Positions 23,472 to 34,800 of a DNA stretch of 64,000 nt are shown piece by piece (position 1 is the stretch's first letter; every line of letters begins with the position of its first letter). The stretch comes from Rhea pennata (lineage: Eukaryota; Chordata; Aves; Rheiformes; Rheidae). The translations under genes and the position numbers were made by a program. Below the pieces are notes generated by a model. That model worked only from the letters and a program-made list of their open reading frames with translations, was not told where the DNA came from and did no database searches. The DNA lies in NCBI RefSeq assembly GCF_028389875.1, contig NC_084666.1:66596422-66660421 (forward strand), read 5' to 3'.

Positions 23472-23633
23472 ATTGGACCAACAAAGGCTAATTACTCAGT
23501 TGTGCCCCCTTGAAGCACATCTTCTCCTCATGAGACAATTGTGTTATAAAAGCTGGGCAAGAAACTCAGAGTAGCAGTTTTGGGGTATTGAAAAGAAGAG
23601 AAGAAGCTTGGTTGTATCAGAAGGATAGAGGTG
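23472..23633 (+). promoter_or_regulatory. Candidate TATA/CCAAT promoter with first exon and splice donor
   Basis: An inverted CCAAT box (ATTGG, 23472-23476) lies about 70 bp before a strong TATA box (TATAAAAG, 23545-23552). Transcription would start near 23,575-23,580, and a consensus splice donor GTG|GTAAGTG ends the putative exon at 23633. The putative exon has no ATG-initiated coding frame I can support, so a non-coding RNA is the likeliest product. An old solitary LTR promoter is an alternative. Nothing downstream to about 27,000 is a recognised coding exon. Confidence 0.35.
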
Positions 23634-25142
23634 GTAAGTGTTCCCTTAGCATACAGGTGATTGAAGTAGGGGTTATTTGTGTTTATAAGTGGCTCTAATT
23701 TTGATTTTAGGCTCTTCCTAGAATATTTGAATTAGTTTCACCTTAGCATTTTAAATATTGGGAAGGAGGGGAGTGCTGGTTATGTTGAGAGATTTGTTAG
23801 CTATTGTAGGGTAATTAGAGACTACTTTCATATACTGCTCTATCAGATATGATCATCTGATCTCCTTGGTATCTATACACCTTTGATCTTTGGTGCTACC
23901 TACCCTGATCTTTGGTGCATACTAAGTGGGGTTATGCTTGCTTTAAACACATCTGTGCAAAGCACCACCTTCAGTTTTATGCTGTCTTACCCATGTAGTG
24001 CAATCTGGAACTGTAAGAGGCCTTATGTGGCTAAAAGCATGCAGCTGAAGGAAACTGTCAGGGAGACTTGTGTGGGAAGCAAGGAATGTCTGTGGTAGGG
24101 ATTATTTCCATCTGGTAGGAGTCTTCTTCGTCCTGTTTCCTAGGATTTCTGTAGACAGAAACCAGGGAGAAAATTTTCTCCTACTGCACCTAGTGTACTA
24201 TTCCCAGAGGGTCTTATGGCCTGGAACTTGACTTCTACTTCCTTTAAGGAAGGAAGTGAATTGATCTTTGCTAGGCACATCAGACAGAACCCATTTTAAA
24301 AATAGTAGATTGAATGAAATTCTGACTTTGACGAGCTTCTGTAAAATCTTGAGGGGTTTTTGTTTAACTGAAAAACTTTTTATTCTCCTTCAGCAAACCC
24401 CAAGATAAATAACTAATGCTTTAAATAGATAGAAGCACCAGACAGCAATATAAAAACAAAATGCCAAATTTCTAATGTAGGATGGTCTGCTCTCAATTTG
24501 GTTCTGCCTAGCTAGATAGAAGTAGGTCTCTCTACCCTAAAGTGGAACCGGCTAGCATAAAATGGCTGAACTGAAACTCAGAGGCAGAGGCTGTTGATGA
24601 TATGATTTTGGCCTGTCTGGAGACTCAGGCAAAATGCATTCTGCTAGTGCATTGATCATTTAGCTTGGAAGAAAGCAACTATAAGAAGCTGCAGCTAAAC
24701 AACAACACTCCCTGGGACACAGACTCCTACTGCTTGTAGATAGCTGGTGAGCAACTGGAGATACCTAAACTACTTGCTTTTCTGTTTGTTTTGCTGATGT
24801 AAAATTGCTTGAGCTCCAAGTGTTTGAAGCTGTCAGCCTGATTTGTGATTCTTTCATTGTCATGGCTGATACCCAACACAAAGTACCTGAGTAACAAAGT
24901 TTAAGTCTTTACTATTTCAGAATAGAGTGGAAAAGACCTTGAAGAGGAGGTCTAGGGATCAGCACTTACGCACATATCTTAGAGCTCTGTGTCTTTGGCT
25001 CATTATAGAAGTGAAGAAAGAAAAGTTGTGGAGAAGAGTGGCCTCACAGTAAGTTTGTGTTCATAGCTCCATCTCCTGTTAAACTTCAGTCTGTAAGAGT
25101 ATTCCTCCTGCTTGGGACCCTTTGATATTGAGGTTAAAGGAA

Positions 25143-25204
25143 ATATATATGTGTGTGTGTGTGTGTGTATAAGAAATGTATATACGTGTGTGTGTATACA
25201 TATA
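25143..25204. repeat. GT/TA microsatellite
   Basis: A (TG)n run interrupted by TATA steps. It is likely polymorphic and has no other feature. Confidence 0.85.
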
Positions 25205-27324
25205 ACATCTGAAATGATGATTTTGTGATTATATTAGTAAAGTGTACGACAGACTGAGCTAGTCTTACCTCTAAACAGCTATTCATTCACTGAAGTACCA
25301 GGAATTCTGCCAGAGCATGTTTGATATTCCTAGGTGAATTAGATACCATCTCAAACTAAAATCTATGATGTTCTGGAATAGCACCATGAATAGTTAGTTT
25401 TTTAGAGCTGAAAGACCTAAAATGACCTCAGAAATCATTTGTAGATTTTTCTCTAAGTGTGTTAAGTGGCCAGTCTGTGTGGTGGGTTTTTTTGTTTGTT
25501 TGTTTTTTGGTTTTTTTTTTTCTTTTTTTGAGGGGAGGGAAGTAGAAATAATTGCACTGCACTGGAAATGGCACCTGCCTCCCCCCCCCAAAAAAATGGG
25601 GCTAAGGCTTCATTTCAGGGAAATATTGGCAGGGTTTTGAAGTGCCCAAGCAAAGGACCTCCGTAATGCATTAATTAAAAGTTGCACTCTGACAGAATTG
25701 AACTGGGGATGAATGGTTTAACTACAGTTTGAAATAATCAGTGAGATGAATGGGTCTGAGGCAGGATTGCCCTTGGTAATCACGTGGCTCTTACATAAGA
25801 CTGAGGTAAAAATAAAAACTAGTGCATGTATGTACAGTTGTTCGACATGCTGGCACTTCCCTTCCCCCAGTGTCACAAGCAGCAGATGTGACTTCATCTC
25901 TGCTGAAACCACATTGGTTGGCCTCATATGTTTGCTAATATAGTGTAATAGCACCTCATCCCAAGCCGGGGATGTAACCTCATTCAGTCTGCTTCTAAAC
26001 TGCTTTGTACACTAAGTCAATTAACTTCATCGCTAAAGGCTTCAGCTGGTAATGTAGTGAATTTAAAATAACTTAAGTTTGAATACAAAGTGAAGCATGT
26101 TATCTTCAGGCTCTTAGCTGAAGACTTACTAGAAATGCATATCAAATAGTATCTCTGAATGGCATAAAGACCCCCTTAAAAACCCCAGTGAAAGCTTTTG
26201 TCTGAAGCATAGCAATCACTTGTAAGCTGATCTGTAATAGCACAATCCCTTCCACGACCTAAAGTTATACTTTGTGAGAGTGAGCACACTTTTAAATAGT
26301 TTCATGTGACTTTTATTCTCTGAAGGATCTCAAAAGACTATGCTTCATGTAGAAGCGTCCCAGCAGCATGCATTTGCCTTATGGCTGTAACAGAACTATG
26401 GTTCTCTTTGACCAATGTTTAGTACTTCCCCTACAGGCTCTTGTATGGCTTCCTGCTCTTTGGGTGTCTAGAGGTGCAGATGCACAGCTAGACTCAGTAT
26501 AGGAATAATTACTAAGTTTGGGCACTACCAAAATAACCACTAGAAAAGTTCTGGCAAGCACTTCTTGTACTGGTAGCTCCCCCCCACCAAGTCCTTAAAC
26601 CTCATCTGCTTTTTACTGTGAGTGCTGTTTCCTAACCTCCTCTGACCCCTGCTGTCTTCTGCAGCTGCAATAATGGTGACAGCAGCCAGAACAGAAGTGC
26701 TCGGTGTGCTTGTAAGAGGTGCACACAGCTGGCTTGCCTTGGCTGCCAAACCTTTGCGGCAGGTGAGATGGGAAACATTGCTGCATGGAGAAGTTTGGGG
26801 AGAGCGGCGTTGGTTTTACCAACTGGATTTCTTCCTGCTCTGAAGTCTTGGGAGACCTTCAGGACTTGGCTTTCATACCTCGATTTGAGGAGTGCAGCCG
26901 AGGGGCCAGGCGGGAGCCGACTGCCCCTGTATTTGGGGAGGGGAAGGCTGCTTGCGCGCACACACACCAGCATGTGGATTATGCAAGGCTGCAGCTCTGA
27001 CAGAGCAGAAAGGCGTCTGCAGTCCAAGGTGACAGCTGAGTGGGTGCTGTTCAGGTGCCGATCTTGCACCCGAGCACGCTTCAGAGAGCTTTCAAGCTCT
27101 CGGGAGCTAGAGTCGCACTGACAATAGAAAGTAGCAGCGGTGCCGGCTGAGGGGCGCTCACGGGCATGACCCTCGCACCCCGCGGCACGCAGGATGCCGA
27201 GGCGGCTTTCCCGGGCTTTGCTGGCTAACGCACAGCTGGTTACCTGACACTGCCCGGGCTACGCCGCCCGCCCGCCCTCTGAGGCGGGGGGAACGCGGGG
27301 AAAGCCCCTAACCGCACGGGGCCC

Positions 27325-27345
27325 GGGGGGGGGGGGGGGGGGGGG
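27325..27345 (+). repeat. G21 homopolymer upstream of the H2AZ1 promoter
   Basis: Twenty-one consecutive G residues lie about 470 bp upstream of the H2AZ1 start, within its CpG island. Such tracts can form G-quadruplex DNA and are error-prone in sequencing, so the exact length is uncertain. Confidence 0.85.
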
Positions 27346-27686
27346 CGGGGCGGCGACGGCCGTTAACCGCCCGCAGCGGCCGTTGGGGCCGAAGCTGGCG
27401 GTGTCCTCGCGCGGGCGGCTCGCAGCGACCGCCTCCAGCCGAGCCCGAGGGGGGCCGGGCTCGCCTCTCCCCCGCCACAGGGACTCGCCTGCCGACGCGG
27501 CCTCCGAGCGGTTGGGGCCCGGCCCGGGATGGCGGAGCAGCGTCCGCCCTCCTCCCCCCGCCGCCGGCCGCGAGGCTCCTGCCCCTTTAAATGCGGGCGG
27601 GCCCTCTGCGGAACGCGGCGCCTCGCCAGCGCCCCTGGGCTCCGCGCGGCCAGCCCTGCGCGGGCCCGCCCCCCCCCGCCGTTCCC

Positions 27687-27924
27687 ATTGGCTGTCGCCG
27701 TGCGAGGGCGCCCTGCCCCATCCCACGGCGATTGGCTGGCGGCGGGGCTGGGGTTCCCGGATGCAGGCACGCTCGGCGGTTATAAAGCGCCGGGGGAAGG
27801 CGGGAGCGGGCGCAGTTTGAATCGCGGCGGGTCGGGGTAGGTCGGCGTTGTCGCGCGGGTTCGGCGTGTGTGGGGCGCTCTTCTCCTCCGTGTCCCCCTG
27901 TGTGGCGCTGTGGTCCCGTTCACG
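27687..27924 (+). promoter_or_regulatory. H2AZ1: H2AZ1 core promoter and 5' UTR
   Basis: Two inverted CCAAT boxes (ATTGG at 27687-27691 and 27731-27735), 44 bp apart, precede a TATA box (TATAAAG, 27781-27787). Transcription probably starts at about 27,812, within CGCAGTTTGAATCGC. The TTTGAA there matches the CHR element that recruits DREAM/MMB complexes at G2/M genes. CCAAT pairs plus a CHR are the established layout of such cell-cycle promoters, so a replication-linked peak of expression is inferred. The 5' UTR is about 113 nt. Confidence 0.75.
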
Positions 27925-29856
27925 ATGGTGAGGAGCCGCGTGGGGCAGCGGAGGGGGCGCGGGGGCGCGCGGCCGCGCCGCCTCGGCGATGGCAGAGAGC
28001 GCGGTGACCCGGCGGCGGCCGTTGGGGGAGAGGGCGCGCGCGGGCGGCGGCTGAGGGGGGGGCGGCGCGCGCCAGCAGGCGTTTTACCTGCCGCAGGCGG
28101 CGGACAGGGGCGGCGGGGGGGCGCGGAGAGTCGCACGCGCACTGGTGCCGCTGGGGAGAGGGAGGGGCTGCGGCGCATGCGCACGGCGGGCGGCCTGTGC
28201 CGCTAGGTGTAGCGGGCAGAGCGCAGGCGTGGTGGCGCAGCGCGTGCCGCCCCACGGCGGGGGAGGGAGGAGGGACGAGGAGCGCATGCGCGGGCGGGAT
28301 GCGGTCGCCGCCGCGCGGCCCGTGCCAGGCAGAGACGGAGGGTTGGAGCCGGGTGGCGGGTTAGCGCTGCTGCCGGTGTGTCTGCGCTCACACGGGTCTC
28401 TCCTCTTGGTTAGGCTGGAGGTAAAGCTGGGAAGGACTCTGGAAAGACCAAGACCAAAGCGGTGTCCCGTTCTCAGAGGGCTGGCTTGCAGGTGAGCAGA
28501 GCCTGGAGCGTGGGCAAATGAAAGTCAGCTTGGCCTTCCATGTCCAGCTTGTACCTTGTGAAACCTGGGTAGCCAGTGTCTTCTGTCCATTGGCATAAGG
28601 ATCAGTCTGGTGCTTGAGTATGTTAGTGTTTGGCTCAGCCATGCTCTGAGCTTCTGTACGTCTGTGCTGGCAGAATTGCCTTGTGGTTTTGCTCCTGCTG
28701 GAGGTTAGACTTGTGAAGTTGCTGATGTGGGCTGGGGAGTACAGCTAAGGACACTGTGTGCCAGCTATTGAAATGTAGACTTCAATGATACACAGCACTC
28801 CCAACACTAGAATTCAACTAGTACCAGTTGCTTATGCTGGACAACAGAATTTCTGCAGCAGAAGTGCTTTATGATACTGCTTTTATTCTGTCTCTGTGGT
28901 GACAGCATACTCATATTTCTGTTTTCTTTCAGTTCCCTGTTGGCCGCATCCATAGGCATCTGAAGTCTAGGACTACCAGCCATGGGCGTGTAGGAGCTAC
29001 AGCTGCTGTGTATAGTGCAGCAATCCTAGAGTACTTGACAGCTGAGGTAAAACTGCTGCAAGTTGGTCAGTCCAGTTGAAATGGTATAATGACCAGTCTC
29101 CCCTGTACTTTGCCAGTTTGAACTGGGTTGTGACTCTTCATTTGCTTTAAGCCTGTTTTTTGAAGTACATGCTTCCTAAGGAGTCTATGAAACACATATG
29201 GAATGTTCTGCTCTGCATTTTGTGCAAAGCAGGTAGCTGTGGCTTATAACAGAGGCATGTGTGAAGTGTTTCATAAAGTGTACAGTTACAGCTTTTTCCA
29301 TTTGCTGCAAAACATCACCCTTTCCTTGGGGAAACCTGAATCCAAACTGCTAAAAGAGGAGCTGGTTAAAAGATGTACTGTTTGGTGTCCTCATGTCACT
29401 GAGCAGTTGGTGTAGAGAAGAGAACTAAAGCCATGTAATTGTTCTCATTTGACTTGCTTAACTCAATCTAAAAATGTTCTTGTCTTCAGGTTCTGGAGCT
29501 GGCAGGAAATGCATCCAAAGACTTGAAGGTGAAACGTATCACTCCACGTCACTTGCAGCTTGCAATTAGAGGAGATGAAGAATTGGACTCTCTCATTAAG
29601 GCAACAATTGCTGGTGGTGGTATGTAACTTGCTGTCAACCTTTGTGTTAAGTGGCAAGAAATCCAATAGTGTTAAAGGTTGTTCTTCAAATTCTATTTGA
29701 AGTGCAAAGCTTAGAGAAATCATTGAAGAGAACTAATGTGTGTGGTTTTTGTTTTTTTTTTTTTTTTTTAATTCTTGGTATTGCTCTTTCTTAGGTGTAA
29801 TACCACATATCCACAAATCTCTCATTGGAAAGAAAGGACAACAGAAAACTGTCTAA
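27925..29856 (+). CDS. H2AZ1: Histone variant H2A.Z.1
   Basis: Coding exons are 27925-27927 (the ATG alone), 28414-28491, 28933-29046, 29490-29619 and 29795-29856, all GT..AG, giving 128 residues plus stop. H2A.Z replaces H2A in nucleosomes at promoters and is deposited by SRCAP/p400 complexes. The product has the N-tail lysines, the histone fold and the extended acidic patch ([10 protein letters not shown]). It is Z.1 rather than Z.2: T14, S38 and the C-terminal V127 (mature numbering) are the Z.1 residues. One difference from the human protein as I recall it is threonine in place of alanine at mature position 12, between acetylatable K11 and K13. The ATG-only first coding exon is shared with the human gene. 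The gene sits head to tail with DNAJB14, whose ATG is about 1.7 kb past this gene's poly(A) signal. Confidence 0.97.
28173..28291. promoter_or_regulatory. Two NRF1-type palindromes in H2AZ1 intron 1
   Basis: Perfect GCGCATGCGC palindromes occur at 28173-28182 and 28282-28291, in the CpG-island part of the first intron. NRF1 binds this sequence as a dimer. Their role in H2AZ1 expression is inferred. Confidence 0.5.
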
Positions 29857-30200
29857 AGGATACCAGGATTCCGTGTTATCTCAGGACTCTAAGTACTTAA
29901 ATTGTCCAGTGTTGGTGATTCCAGTGGACTGTATCTGTGAAACACAATTTTGCCTTTTTGTAACTTTGAGAAGCTAAAGCTCCCTGAGCTTTCTAACAAA
30001 CCAAATTTCTGCATTGAAGTCTTAACCGTATTTAAGTGTTACCATGGCTTCAAAGAAGCTATTGTATTTGTAGTGGGTTTTGATTGAGCTGACTGTTTTT
30101 AGATTGGTTTGATTAAGTAAAGGAAGTGTTTGGTTTTGTACAGACTTTTCATCCACTAGAGTGGAAGTATTCAATAAATGTTATATCAATACCAAATGTG
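29857..30200 (+). terminator. H2AZ1: H2AZ1 3' UTR and poly(A) signal
   Basis: The 3' UTR follows the TAA, and a canonical AATAAA at 30173-30178 predicts cleavage near 30,195-30,200. Unlike replication-dependent histone genes, it lacks the usual stem-loop and is polyadenylated, as expected for a replacement variant. The stretch 30,200-31,020 shows nothing further. Confidence 0.85.
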
Positions 30201-31020
30201 TCATGTACAGTAACTGAAAAACACTTGGTCTCAATTATGCAGCTCTGAAGTGTTTCCAAGAACACACAACTGATAGTTCTCCAGGCTGTGAAGTACTGCA
30301 GGTATCTATTTTCAAATGGAAGCATAGTCCTGGAATACTGCTCTACTAGTACAGCCCAGTTTGACTGACATGGTGCATGTGTTTCACCCCATCAGGTTAA
30401 AACATTCTTAATTGAGCCTGATGACCTTTAGAAAGGTATATCTAAGGGTCATGCTATTTAAGGACAAATTTACTTGATGCAGCCTTCAGATTATTGTGGA
30501 TGAAGAAGAGTGTAAGCTTTCTGACTGGCTGGAGGTTGAAAATCTAGAACTTCTGTCTATATTTCTGTTAATGAAAGGCCATGATTGAGTCCATAAAAGA
30601 AATGAGAAGGGTACCACAGTAATCTTCACTGGTTTATAGTATAATTTTTTTGTGGGGGGGGGTGTCTAAAACACTTGGAAGGTAGCAGTCTTTAAGCTTG
30701 GCTGAGCGCTTTCTCAACAAGGCTGTGTGTCTATACTGATTCTATCAAATGCCAGTGGAAAACCTGTTGTCAAAGTAGCTATCTTAACATCGCATTCAGA
30801 TCAGTGAGCTAAAACTACTTGTTTTCTGTTACTCTTGAGCCCTACAGTGATTAGGTGAGAAACTACCCATCTATCTTCAAAGTCTTATTTTGTAATTTTT
30901 ATTACAACTTCTGCATCAGCTCTAAGGTCATGGATGCTGTATCCTTAGCACAGCAAACTGAGGGAAGTTCTAGTCTTATTTCTTTTATCTGTGCTTCCTT
31001 AACTCCCTCTAGGTTTGTTA

Positions 31021-31045
31021 CTTAAAAAAAAAATGTGTGTGTGTG

Positions 31046-31094
<49 letters not shown>

Positions 31095-31101
31095 TTTTAA
31101 G
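31021..31101. repeat. Inverted TG/CA microsatellite able to form a cruciform
   Basis: (TG)6 at 31034-31045 runs through a TATAC centre into about (AC)22 ending near 31092. The flanks are also complementary (CTTAAAAA on the left, TTTTTAAG on the right). The whole is an imperfect inverted repeat with longer purine/pyrimidine alternation on the right, so it can adopt hairpin, cruciform or Z-DNA forms. Confidence 0.8.
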
Positions 31102-31706
31102 ATACTGTCTGCTGTGCTATGTTCTTATTGCTGAGGCGAAAGGTCCTGTGAAGCCTTAAATTTGTGGTGAAATGGATGAGGACAATAAACTCCCCGCTCT
31201 CTAGAACCACTTCTCATCCAGCAGCTCACTGCTTTAAAGATGCTTCTGCATTAAACAGGGCTAATCTGTTCTGACAGCCTCTTGCAGGTACTGTGCTCTG
31301 CTGCAGCGTCGTAGCTGGAAGGTGTTGACCTAGATCCTAAAACGTTGGCTGGATCTATATTAAACAACCGCGTTCATCCTCTTATAAGTAAGGGCCGCGC
31401 TCTCCCTTCGCGGCACAGCGGTTCCTGGCGAGAGCCCGCGGGCGAGAGCGAGCGGTCGCAGGCGCCTTCCGGCGCAGCCACCGCAGTGCGCGGCGCGCGC
31501 GGGCGGGCCCGTGTCCTCGCGGCGCGCGCGGGGCCGACCGCAGCGCCCGGCGGAGGGGGGCGGGGCCGGGGCGCCCCGCGGGCCCGGCCGGCGGCGCATG
31601 CGCGGCGGCGCCCCGGAAGCAGGCGGCGGGCCGGGCTGGCTGCCGAGGCCGAGCGCCGCGCTGGGGCTGCGGGCACCGCCGGCGCGGCGCGGAGCGGCGC
31701 GGCAGG

Positions 31707-31724
31707 ATGAGCCTGGCGGAGTGA
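31707..31724 (+). other. Short upstream ORF in the DNAJB14 leader
   Basis: An ATG-to-TGA frame of five codons (MSLAE) lies 124 bases before the main ATG. If transcription starts upstream of it, it could reduce or tune initiation at the main start. It is relevant only if the leader includes this point. Confidence 0.35.
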
Positions 31725-31848
31725 CGGGGAGCCCGAGCCCGCCCTCCTCCCCGCTCCTGCCCCCCGCTCTGCCCTGCCCGGCGCCGCTCTGGCTTCAGGC
31801 CCCTTCTCTCTGCGCTGCGGCGGGCGGAGGCGGCGGAAGGAAAAGCCC

Positions 31849-34800
31849 ATGGAGGGGAACCGGGACGAGGCGGAGAAGTGCATCGGCATCGCGCGGGAGG
31901 CGCTGGAGGCCGGCAACCGCGACCGCGCCCTCCGCTTCCTCGGCAAGGCCCAGAAACTCTACCCGACCGAGACGGCCCGAGGTGAAGCCCGGCCCCCGCC
32001 GCGGGCCCGATGCCCCGGGAGGGCCCTGCTGAGGCTGCCATCCCCGCCTCCCCTCCCCCCGGCTCGGTTATTACCGGCTTTCCTGGGGCCGGGGGAGGAG
32101 AAGCGCGGGGCCAGGGGGGCGGGGTGGGGAGCTTTCTCACAGCGCGGCCGTTAAGCCGCCGGCGCGTGGCGCGGCCGTTGGGCCCCGGCGCGACCGTTAG
32201 CTGCCGGCGCGACCTTTAGCCGCCGGCGCAACTGTTAGCCGGCGTGTGGTGGGGCCGTCGGCAGAGGCGCCGAGGCGGTGGTGCCCCCGCCTGTGCCGGC
32301 CCAGGGATGCCCTCTCTGCTTAAAAACCGCGGAGAGGAAGGCTCGGCTCGGCTTGGCTCGGCTCGGCTGAATTTCCGCGGCGAATGCGCGCGCCCGGCGC
32401 CAGGAGGAGCGCGGTTACCGCGTCCCTCACCAAAGGGGCTCCTTCTAGGGCAGCCACAGCGCTCGGCTGTTTTTTTTTTTTTTTTTTTTTTTTTAATTCA
32501 GCCATCAGTATAATCGGAGTCATCCACACTAAGCCTACGCCTGATTCACAGCAACGCGCCTCAGGCCCCAGGGCAAGATATGCTAGTTTGGTTTCTTTAT
32601 ATCACTGTGAATTAGCCTTGAGCTGACAGCTCGCACCAACAGCTAAAATTGCAGACTGGGCAATGCTTTTGTTTTATAAATAATTTGTGGTTTGGGTTTT
32701 TGGGGGTTTTATATCCCCTTTCATTTTACAGTAGCTGAATAGAAAATAAGCACAGGTTTAGCTATGGTAGAGAGAATGGGGCAGGTTGTTCTATGTCGTA
32801 ATTGGCTCTTTAGACAATTCTTTTCTAAATTTTTAAAAATAATTAGCAACTTTCTAGCAAAATGTGCTAGAAATGAAGTTCAGAAGTGATTCTTTGAAAG
32901 GAACGATAGTAAGGTTTCAATTCTGAAGGTATACTGAGCTGTTACATGTCTTGAGTCTTTCTGTTCCGCTATGTCAGAAGTCAGCCCAATACCTTTGTGA
33001 TGACTTGTTGCGTTCCTCTAGTTCTCGCTTAAATTGTCTTTATCATTGAGGGGATAGGAAAGGCTTCAGTGCTCTGTACTGACTTTGCTACAGAATAAAA
33101 TACAGTACAGAATACATGCAGTTAAATTTTCACCCTAGAGTCATGTTCAGAAATGGTGAATGCTGAGGCCTGTGTTTTCATTCAGTGTCAGGCATATGTT
33201 CAGTGAACATTTTCTATCCTCTTTAATATCCTGACTACTTTTTAACATAAAAGTGATATGCTATGGTCTCTATCAGCCGTCTTTTTTTAAAGAGTAAATA
33301 AGATTTTTTTTTTTCCTGCAAGACAGCATGAATGTTGCTGGTAAATAACCCCAAAGAAGGTAATCCTTGCTGCTTTGTTTGGATTAAGAAGGTGGCATTG
33401 TTTATACTCCTGTCACGCTACATACCTCCTAAAATAAAAGCAGATAAAAGTTTTTCTTATTCCGCTAAATTTTTACAACCAAAGAAGATGACATGCATGA
33501 AAGTATATTCAGCTTTTTGTAAGCTCTGTTGGTCAGGAGCAGGAAGACTGAGAGTTTCAGTTTGGCCTCTAAAGCTTTGCCCGCTTCAAACAGCGGTCTT
33601 GCATCTCCAATGTAAGAGTTACAGTAGCTCTCAGCAAAGGATGATGTCTACATCTGTTTTATGTTTTGAGGTTTTTGTTTTTTCTTTTAAGTAGGACTGC
33701 TACATAACCATCATGGTAAAGTGTTCGGTGCAAGAAATAGATGGCTAATTAGGCTATTGTCTCTAGGACACTTGTTTTATTCACTGTGGAAATTAACAAA
33801 GTGTGTCACAAATGAGATACAGATCTGGTGAGAAGAGGATGGCCTTGTGGTTATGGTAGTGGAGTGTAATCTGGGAAATTGTGTATTGACATTAAATGCT
33901 TCACAGAATTTCTCTGTGATGTTAAATAAGCCACTTCGCTCTGTTTTCATTAGTGACTGTTAATTGTTTGTGCTTCATTTTTCAGGTATTCAGCTTGAAA
34001 CAAGGGGCTGATTTGTGGAACTGGTGGGCAATTAGAGCTCCATCTGAAGCTAATGAGAATTGCAGATGCCCTAATACCACTGAAAAATCAGGCTCTAGGC
34101 TTGATTTGAACTAGGTACTTAGAAATTAGGGAACTCTGTAAACTTTTTATATCTCTGTGCTTCAGTTTTCTAGCTGTGGAAGTTGATGGTTCTTCGCAAC
34201 CTATCCCATTTCCTCACAAAATAGCACCAACTCATTGTTTTTTGGTTTTTGGTTTTTTTTAAGTTTTTGAGGCATTTAAATAGCCCTGTTATAAGTTTAG
34301 TAGATTGCAAGGACACATAATGTTCTGTTTTTGGAACAGAATCTGGAAGATGTACAGTAAATTAGAATTGGAATTTTACGCTAAAAAAAAAATGAAGTGA
34401 CTGCTTCATAATCTCATTGCCCACTTTTTCATAAATTAAGTGGGGGCCCATGCTGAAAAACAGCAGTTCATCAGAGAATTAAAAATTGTGTTTCAGTACA
34501 TACTCAAGAGAAGGGAACATGTAAGGTTTTGTAAGCTTCCTTAATCCTAACACAAATTCTTATTTTACAATCATAACGAGTTAGTTTCCTATGGAGATAG
34601 GACAATATGATGCAGACCCAGTTGTCACTGTGCTTGCTTATTTTCTGTTTGGAATGTGTGTTAGAAGATAGTTTTTACTCATTTTTCTACAGCATCAGAG
34701 ATTCTCTGTGAGGTGTATACTCGCTATCTTTTGGGGAACAATTGCCCACCGTTTCACAAATGATGTTCCATTCATGATAACAGCGATGAGAATGATAGCA

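Larger units (their letters stand above)
31380..32450 (+). promoter_or_regulatory. DNAJB14: DNAJB14 CpG-island promoter and 5' UTR
   Basis: A dense CpG island covers the first exon and the start of intron 1. There is no TATA or CCAAT box. A perfect NRF1 palindrome (GCGCATGCGC) sits at 31594-31603. Many long open frames on both strands are an effect of GC content. Initiation is probably dispersed, and the exact start is not readable. Confidence 0.6.

Noticed and set aside
24915-24955. Possible CR1 fragment (GTGGAAAAGACCTTGAAGAG)
   Set aside because: The match to the CR1 3' region as I remember it is short and degenerate; too weak to call.
27084-27101. 18-bp hairpin (GAGAGCTT, 2-base loop, AAGCTCTC)
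   Set aside because: A short perfect palindrome, but no terminator, miRNA or other feature fits it.
27259-28255. Long ORFs on both strands across the H2AZ1 promoter and intron 1
   Set aside because: Same GC-content artefact. The real first coding exon contributes only the ATG.
31374-32140. Long ORFs on both strands across the DNAJB14 CpG island
   Set aside because: They overlap the true first exon in other frames and have the Arg/Pro/Ala-rich content expected of GC-rich DNA.
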